Shown here in pieces: positions 58,985-64,000 of a DNA stretch of 64,000 nucleotides. Position 1 is the stretch's first letter; each line of letters starts with the position of its first letter. This DNA comes from Ashinkailepas kermadecensis (taxonomy: Eukaryota; Arthropoda; Thecostraca; Neolepadidae): contig JAOTOM010004664.1 of the NCBI GenBank assembly GCA_034440615.1, forward strand, positions 191,001 through 255,000, in the 5' to 3' direction. The notes under the pieces are model-generated. The model was not told the DNA's origin. It saw nothing but the letters and a program-made list of their open reading frames with translations, and did not search any database. The position numbers were made by a program, and so were the translations under genes.

Positions 58985-59906
58985 CACGCGCCCTGGCGGG
59001 CCTCTGAAAATTACCCGCACTGGAGGGGGGAGGGCGAATTCCGCCCCCCCCCCATAAGATCTCGGCACCTATTAAAGCTTGAGGCACGAAATTCGCAGGG
59101 CGGATGGTTACGGTAGTGAACTCTATTGTGTGCAAATTTCATGAACTTAGGTAACTATCTTCAAGTTCAAATGAGGTCATTTTTTTCAAAATTGTCTTGT
59201 TTTGCGTGGGTTGGCTTGTCATTATTATGGATCGCTGTGATTGTGTTTAAATGCTCCAAAATGGGCATCAATGATGTTTGGACATTACAAATGATGCAAT
59301 ACAGTTGCTAGACCCGACATTTGACCTCAGGTCACCTATATAGCAGCACCTTATCAGGTCAGTTACCTGTTCTAGTTACCGGAACCGGGCCGCCCGCCCG
59401 GCTGCTCCATGGGTCAGCTCGGCGCAATCGGCTTCACGAAGAAAGGAGTGAAGTACATGAATAAAGTATGGAAACCCAATGACAAACGGTACAGACGACA
59501 AACAGTAGTGCATTTATGACAACATTCCAGTTGATCAAGTTTGGTTCCATTAACCTGTCATGAACTTGACCTCGGTGACCTAACATGGCCTTGAAACTAT
59601 ATAGCATATCAATATACATGTAACAAGTCGCTAGTGTTGCCAAGAACACTTCCATTTTGCCGATATACGGGAAGCGCATCAGCGCCGATTTTTGTGGTCC
59701 GGCGCAGGGAAATTTTGTAAATTTAGCGGCCCCTAACTTGAAATTTTTTTCTCGGCAGATTCACATTTTTCTTACTTTAAGCGAGGTGCCGGTCATTTCT
59801 AAGCAGGTACGCAGAAAATCGCGGATATCGACCGGTAAAATCTGCAGTTAGGTACGAAAACCGGAGGGGTGGGCGGATTTCGACCCCGCGCCCTCCAGTG
59901 CGCGTG
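58985..59906 (+). mobile_element. TTAA-flanked non-autonomous TIR element, copy 4
   Basis: 922 bp between TTAA at 58981-58984 and 59907-59910, inserted in the I-like LINE coding region. TGACCTCAGGTCA at 59332-59344. Ends and interior match copy 3. Confidence 0.9.
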
Positions 59907-60153
59907 TTAAAGCACATCTCCAATGTTGCATGGTCTAAACTCCCGGTTCGGCGCTCCAAAAACAAAAAAAATACAGCATTGCTATTCATTTGAAGCAGGT
60001 TCTCAAATCCACGCTAAGATTTTCCCATGATACCCTTGACCGAGTTCACCCATTTCTCCCATTGTGGCACATGAAACACCCCAAAATTGAGTATCTCTTT
60101 AGGCACAATAAAATCCTACTCACCGCCATCGACGTTCAAGTCAAATTTTATAA

Positions 60154-61149
60154 TATCAAAAGGCCCACCCACAACACACTTTCTTTTACACTGACGGCTC
60201 CCGTACCAGCAATGGTACGGGCGCCGCCTGGTGCGGTGGGCCCGACGCTGGCCACACCAAATTAACACGTCATCATTCGGTATACACAGCAGAATTAGTC
60301 GCCATACTCACCTTCCTCCAACACATCATTGCACAACATATCACTGCCCCTACTACAATATGCACTGACTCACGATCCTCCGTAGACGCCCTCGAGGCCA
60401 TACACAACACCACGCACCCTACACTCCACGCCATCCAACACCTCTACAATGACAACCACGCACGCCTTCAGCTCACTCTTCTCTGGATCCCCGGACATAG
60501 GGGTATCCCCTGGAACGATCGAGCGGATGGTCTGGCTCGAATGGCGATCGACCTCCCCTCGAATGAGGGAGTTCTGGTACGACCCGGAGGTCTCCTAGTC
60601 CTGAACAATAGCCTATTGAAGAAATATATCCAGGACTGCTGGTCACACAACACCACACACGTACACGCTATCATGCCCAGACTCTCCAACTGGCCCTCTT
60701 GCAACCAACACTCCCGGCTGAACGAGGTGATGCTCGCCAGACTTCGCCTCGGACACACCGGATTGACACACAATTATATTTGTCATCGACCACACCGCCT
60801 TCCACTTTGTACCACATGTCATGCCCGCATTACTGTCGCCCATGTCTTACTTACCTGTCCAGCATATGCTCCTCGTCGTCGCACTATGCTCCAGTATTTC
60901 ACCAACACCCACACGCAAAATTGGCTTCGGGCTCTCCTCGGGGATGAGCACCCGGCACTCCTCCAGTTACTTTTCCGCTTTTTGCATGACAACCAACTTT
61001 CCGAACGGATCATATTTCTTTGCTGTATGTTACCTGGTCCAAACTGTATTGATATGAAGCTAAAAGCTATGCTCTCCGCACCCCTCGTTCGCTGTATGAC
61101 TCCGCTCCACACATCTTCCTCTCTGACGCTGTATAACACATACTTATAG
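60154..61149 (+). pseudogene. I-like LINE RNase H domain and C-terminus
   Basis: Open in one frame from the stop at 60151-60153 to 61149, although the first ATG is at 60541. RNase H residues are complete: Asp in YTDGS (about 60187), Glu in TAELV (about 60284), Asp in CTDSRSS (about 60360), and His/Asp in WIPGHRGIPWNDRADG (about 60484-60530). A C-terminal cysteine/histidine group (LCTTCHAR...AHVLLTCP) follows. RNase H removes the RNA strand after cDNA synthesis. The domain is intact, but the upstream RT is frameshifted, so it cannot be made as a full protein. Confidence 0.85.
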
Positions 61150-61472
61150 GTTATCTCACACTAGGTAGGCAGGGACCGATAAAATTTGACCAAAACGGAC
61201 GGTTTCCCTTGTAATATTGCGCTTCGTTTTTTCCCACGGGCTTCCCAAGCAGTTTGGTTTTCCCCTTCTCAGGTTTTTTCCAAGCCCCGACGAGGCGGCC
61301 GAAGACCGATGACGCCGATCAAACCGATGACACCGCCGGAGCCCGACGCACCCGCCAGAAACGCCAGCCGTCTGGCGACCAGGAGGGTCGCCACGTCGCC
61401 GGCGGCAGGCGGCGCCGCATCGACGACCCCGTCGACACGAGGCCCCGCTACGACACGACACACGAGGCCCCG
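61150..61472. other. no gene; junction of I-like LINE and next fragment
   Basis: Contains a short tandem repeat of acgaggccccgctacgacacgac-like units near 61437-61505. No recognisable protein. Confidence 0.4.
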
Positions 61473-62286
61473 CTACGACACGACACACGAGGCCCCGCTA
61501 CGAGCGGGGCCCCTCAGACGGGGATCGCCGGAACCGCTCGAGCCGAGCGGCAATTCGCGGCGCCGGCGAGGCACTTCACGCCGGGAGCGCTCGAGGTTGC
61601 GGCTCGGCGCCAGCACGGTGCGGCGGCAGGGGCGCGCCTTCTCCCACCACGGGGGGGCGGCGCGACCGGAACCGAGGCGGTGACGGCGGCGGCGACACGG
61701 GTGATGATGACAGTGATGGCGGTGATGGTGGCGGCGACGGCAGCAGCTGTGCCGGCGGCGTCGGCAGCGGTGCGCGGCCACGCCTACGTGGCGGAGCGAA
61801 GTCTTTTCCGCTGACGGAGTCCGGCGGGCCCCCCTGCCGGCGCTGGCTCCGCCGCGGCCGGCCCAGGGCGATGGTCGCCGACAGCGTCGCCCTGAAGGTG
61901 CAGCAGACCCGCCGGACGGCCGCCGGCGTCCAGTCGTGGAATCTTGTAAAATGCCGGGACAGGCTGTCTTGGACGGTCCAGCCTGTCCGGGTGCGCCGGT
62001 ACGCGCGTGGGCACCCCACAAATATACCACGCAGGGTGCCCGGGACGGGGAAGTAGACGACAATGTCGTCCTCGTCCCTCTCGGGCCCCCGAATAATCGC
62101 GGGCCCAGGGAGCCGCTCATGATGCGGCTCGCACCGGCGTTGCTGCAGCCGCCGCCAATGAAACGCATCTACGGTCCGTGTAAAATCGTCCCGCACAGAG
62201 CCGATAAAAAGCAATAAAACTTCACCAAGATCAAGGCGCGGGCGGCGACGGGAAGAGTAGACGGACACCGACACACAGAACCCCAC
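61473..62286 (-). pseudogene. N-terminal fragment of another R2/NeSL-like LINE
   Basis: A minus-strand frame (61576-62286, 236 codons) has FPVPGTLRGIF, then GCPRAYRR and SLSRHFTRFHDW, followed by VRRVCCTF. This pattern (PGxx...SLxRHFxxxH...C) resembles the zinc-finger N-terminus of R2-type elements, and copy 1 has a similar CCHH finger near 52.3 kb. One expected cysteine is Gly (TLRG), so the finger is damaged. A Pro/Arg/Ser-rich linker with SPPPSPP runs follows. No RT is attached. Confidence 0.5.
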
Positions 62287-62659
62287 GAGGCAGCGGAGCC
62301 CACTTCAACACAGCGACCGCCGCCGTGCCACTATGGCAGGGGAGGGGCCATAACCAAAGCAACACAACGGCGGACGGCAGTAGAAGACGTAAACTCCAAC
62401 TACCTCGAGAAGTCCAGATGCCGGGCGGTCGACGAGTGTGTCCGTGTTGCCGCCGCCGCCACGCGCCGTGCGGGGTAAAAAGTCGGTGTTCTTAAAAATA
62501 GCCTAAAGCCGGCACAAAACATTTCGAACACCGCCTGCTGTCGCGCGATTCCTCGCGCGCCAGCCACCACTGTCCAATTCCCCCGCACACATTTTCAAAA
62601 AGTAGTGAATGCTTGGTGCTGCATAAGGGCAGATAGCATAAACTAAACGCGTACTATCG
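62287..62659. other. no gene seen
   Basis: GC-rich to about 62590, then AT-richer. No recognisable feature; may be 5' UTR of the neighbouring R2-like fragment. Confidence 0.4.
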
Positions 62660-63827
62660 ACAGGTTATGATGCCCCAGCTGGGATGTCCCCTCCCCCTTC
62701 CTACTGTGCAGTGATGCCACCATACCTGCTGGAGTGCGTGTCTGTTCCCGGGTCACCTTCATGCAACTTTTGAAGTGCCAATCTCAGGATAACGTGCCTA
62801 CGCAAATCAAGGGTGATTCTTGAATGTCTGACGTACTCATCTACTGCTAAGGCGTCCGGACTCCTACACCTCTGTGGGAGTCCCTCTGCTACACGACAGT
62901 AATCCTACAAGACCAGAATGCCCCTGAAGCTGCTGTGATGATCCTACATTCAGGAGTATACATATAGCTGTTGTTGAGACCCTCCCAAAAGACTAATCCG
63001 TGTCCTGAAAAGTACAATATGCCTCTAAATTGCTGGCGCGTCTCAATTGCAGAAGCCCGGGCGGAGCCCTGTAGAACTGTTGGACTGGGATATCTCTGCA
63101 CAATACAGGAGTGCTCTTACAAGACTAAGATGAGGATGTCCCAACAACTGCTGGGATGCTTCTCTCTTCAGGGGTGCCCCTGTACCACTTCATAGGGCGC
63201 GATTTGAGACTGCCTGACCAAATGCAGACATGGTGCACACGAGTTTCATCCTGAGTACAATCAGTTGCACTTTTAAAATAATATCCGAATGACCTTTTAC
63301 ATTGTAGCTTCGAAACATCAAACATACTACTTTTTTCGCCACTTAAAGCGCGTCAGTCAAGCGGTCCTCTCCTCCATTTTTTTGTGGAAGACGTCATTAG
63401 CCGAGATCATGCGTAAAGTGCGTCGAGAACCACCAATAAACAAGAAGAAAAGCTCCTGATACTCTCAGTTCATGGGCCCATCCCGGCGATGGTCCAATTT
63501 ACCATTATTGCAATCAGTTCAGTTTTGAAGATAAATTGAAAACATTGAACATTGAACATTGAACATTGAATTCCGAAATCAGTGGAAAGCAATCTTAATG
63601 ATTTTACTGTATGGAAGTTTGAATCGGGTCATTCAACAGGTTCTCCCAAAACACATTTTCTCAATTTATGTTAAGTGGGCTGATCCCGGCGATAGTGCAA
63701 CGCCAGGTTAACCCGCGGCAGGACAGGAGCAAGCCCCGAAAGTCCCACCAAAGTTAAAAAATAAGTTTAATATTCAGGTACCCATGTCGGGGACGTATCA
63801 GATATTAAGCTGATAAGAACAGGGTTT
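62660..63827 (+). repeat. direct duplication, right copy (empty TTAA site)
   Basis: Matches 38240-40318 but lacks the TTAA element: cgccac-TTAA-agcgcg is intact at 63337-63350. Includes an 8-bp microsatellite at 63539-63571 (four attgaaca units) that the left copy lacks. Confidence 0.85.
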
Positions 63828-64000
63828 TGTTTTATTCCAGTAAATGTTTCATGTAGTTTACGGTAGTATTCAGACATTTACTCGTGGCCGGGCACTACGC
63901 TGGTGCCCGGCCACACAACGATCTGCTCCGGTGCGCCACCGGCGGCCGAAACCTGGCGTGGTAGGACGCACGGGAGCGCACCACACCAACACAGACAATT
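63828..64000 (-). mobile_element. R2/NeSL-like LINE, copy 3, 3' end (cut by window edge)
   Basis: Starts after ctgataagaacagg, the same host context as copy 1. GTGGCCGGGCAC (63884-63895) and its perfect complement (63903-63914) form the same 3' hairpin as in copy 2. Continues past 64000. Confidence 0.85.

Larger units (their letters stand above)
58330..61149 (+). mobile_element. I-like LINE, 3' half, with RNase H (split by TTAA element)
   Basis: Starts inside the RT near CADD and runs through the RT thumb, an RNase H domain and a C-terminal HC-rich region. Truncated 5' end abuts the inverted-repeat arm. A TTAA element sits at 58985-59906 within the coding part. Confidence 0.8.

Noticed and set aside
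30790..59906. TTAA elements at 30.8 and 59.0 kb as extensions of the inverted-repeat arms
   Set aside because: They lie in mirrored orientation outside the arms, but their immediate flanks are unrelated and each has its own TTAA, so they are independent insertions.
61186..61814. Plus-strand frames of 165-186 codons near 61.2-61.8 kb
   Set aside because: Low-complexity R/P/A-rich shadows with no motif; the minus strand has the better (zinc-finger-like) signal.

Overview
This window looks like a repeat-dense stretch of an animal genome, most likely an arthropod. I base that on scattered TTAGG/CCTAA tracts (29.6-33.6 kb and 57.6-58.3 kb) and on the mix of LINE clades: CR1-like, R2/NeSL-like with a restriction-like endonuclease, and I-like with RNase H. 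No convincing single-copy host gene was found. Nearly everything that can be identified is mobile DNA or tandem repeat, and several elements are nested inside one another.

Layout. 0-0.7 kb: an 11-bp tandem array and a short unassigned stretch. 0.7-15.7 kb: a higher-order tandem repeat in which plain subunits (~1.35-1.75 kb) alternate with subunits carrying a 33-bp minisatellite (period ~3.3-3.6 kb). It is interrupted by a TTAA-flanked non-autonomous transposon (1185-2166), a 2.4-kb terminal-inverted-repeat (TIR) element (2794-5212), and one LINE fragment present in two of the units. 15.7-24.2 kb: an ~8.5-kb array of a ~94-bp satellite that is open in all three forward frames and so creates spurious open frames of nearly 3,000 codons. 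25.46-29.20 kb: a DNA transposon with ~300-bp TIRs, a 6-bp target duplication and one uninterrupted 727-residue transposase-like frame; this is the most gene-like object here. 29.3-33 kb: foldback elements rich in TTAGG, plus a second TTAA element. 33-35.5 kb and 55.7-58.3 kb: the two arms of an inverted repeat about 20 kb apart. 36.27 kb: a short tRNA-derived SINE remnant with a 15-bp target duplication. 38.2-40.3 kb and 62.7-63.8 kb: a direct duplication; the right copy preserves the empty site of the TTAA element found in the left copy.

40.3-54.8 kb: two head-to-tail minus-strand R2/NeSL-like LINEs. The first is nearly full length but split by a complete 5.46-kb CR1-like LINE (41610-47066, plus strand). 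The second is 5' truncated and ends in an implausible homopolymer block (54.79-54.94 kb) that looks like assembly noise. 58.3-61.15 kb: an I-like LINE 3' half with an RNase H domain, itself hit by a fourth TTAA element. 61.5-62.3 kb: a minus-strand piece resembling the zinc-finger N-terminus of another R2/NeSL-like element. 63.83 kb to the window end: the 3' end of a third R2/NeSL-like copy.

The elements do not form a pathway; they record successive insertion and duplication. The order can partly be read: the TTAA elements entered already-duplicated or older sequences, the CR1 entered an R2-like copy, and one LINE fragment was in place before a higher-order unit was duplicated.
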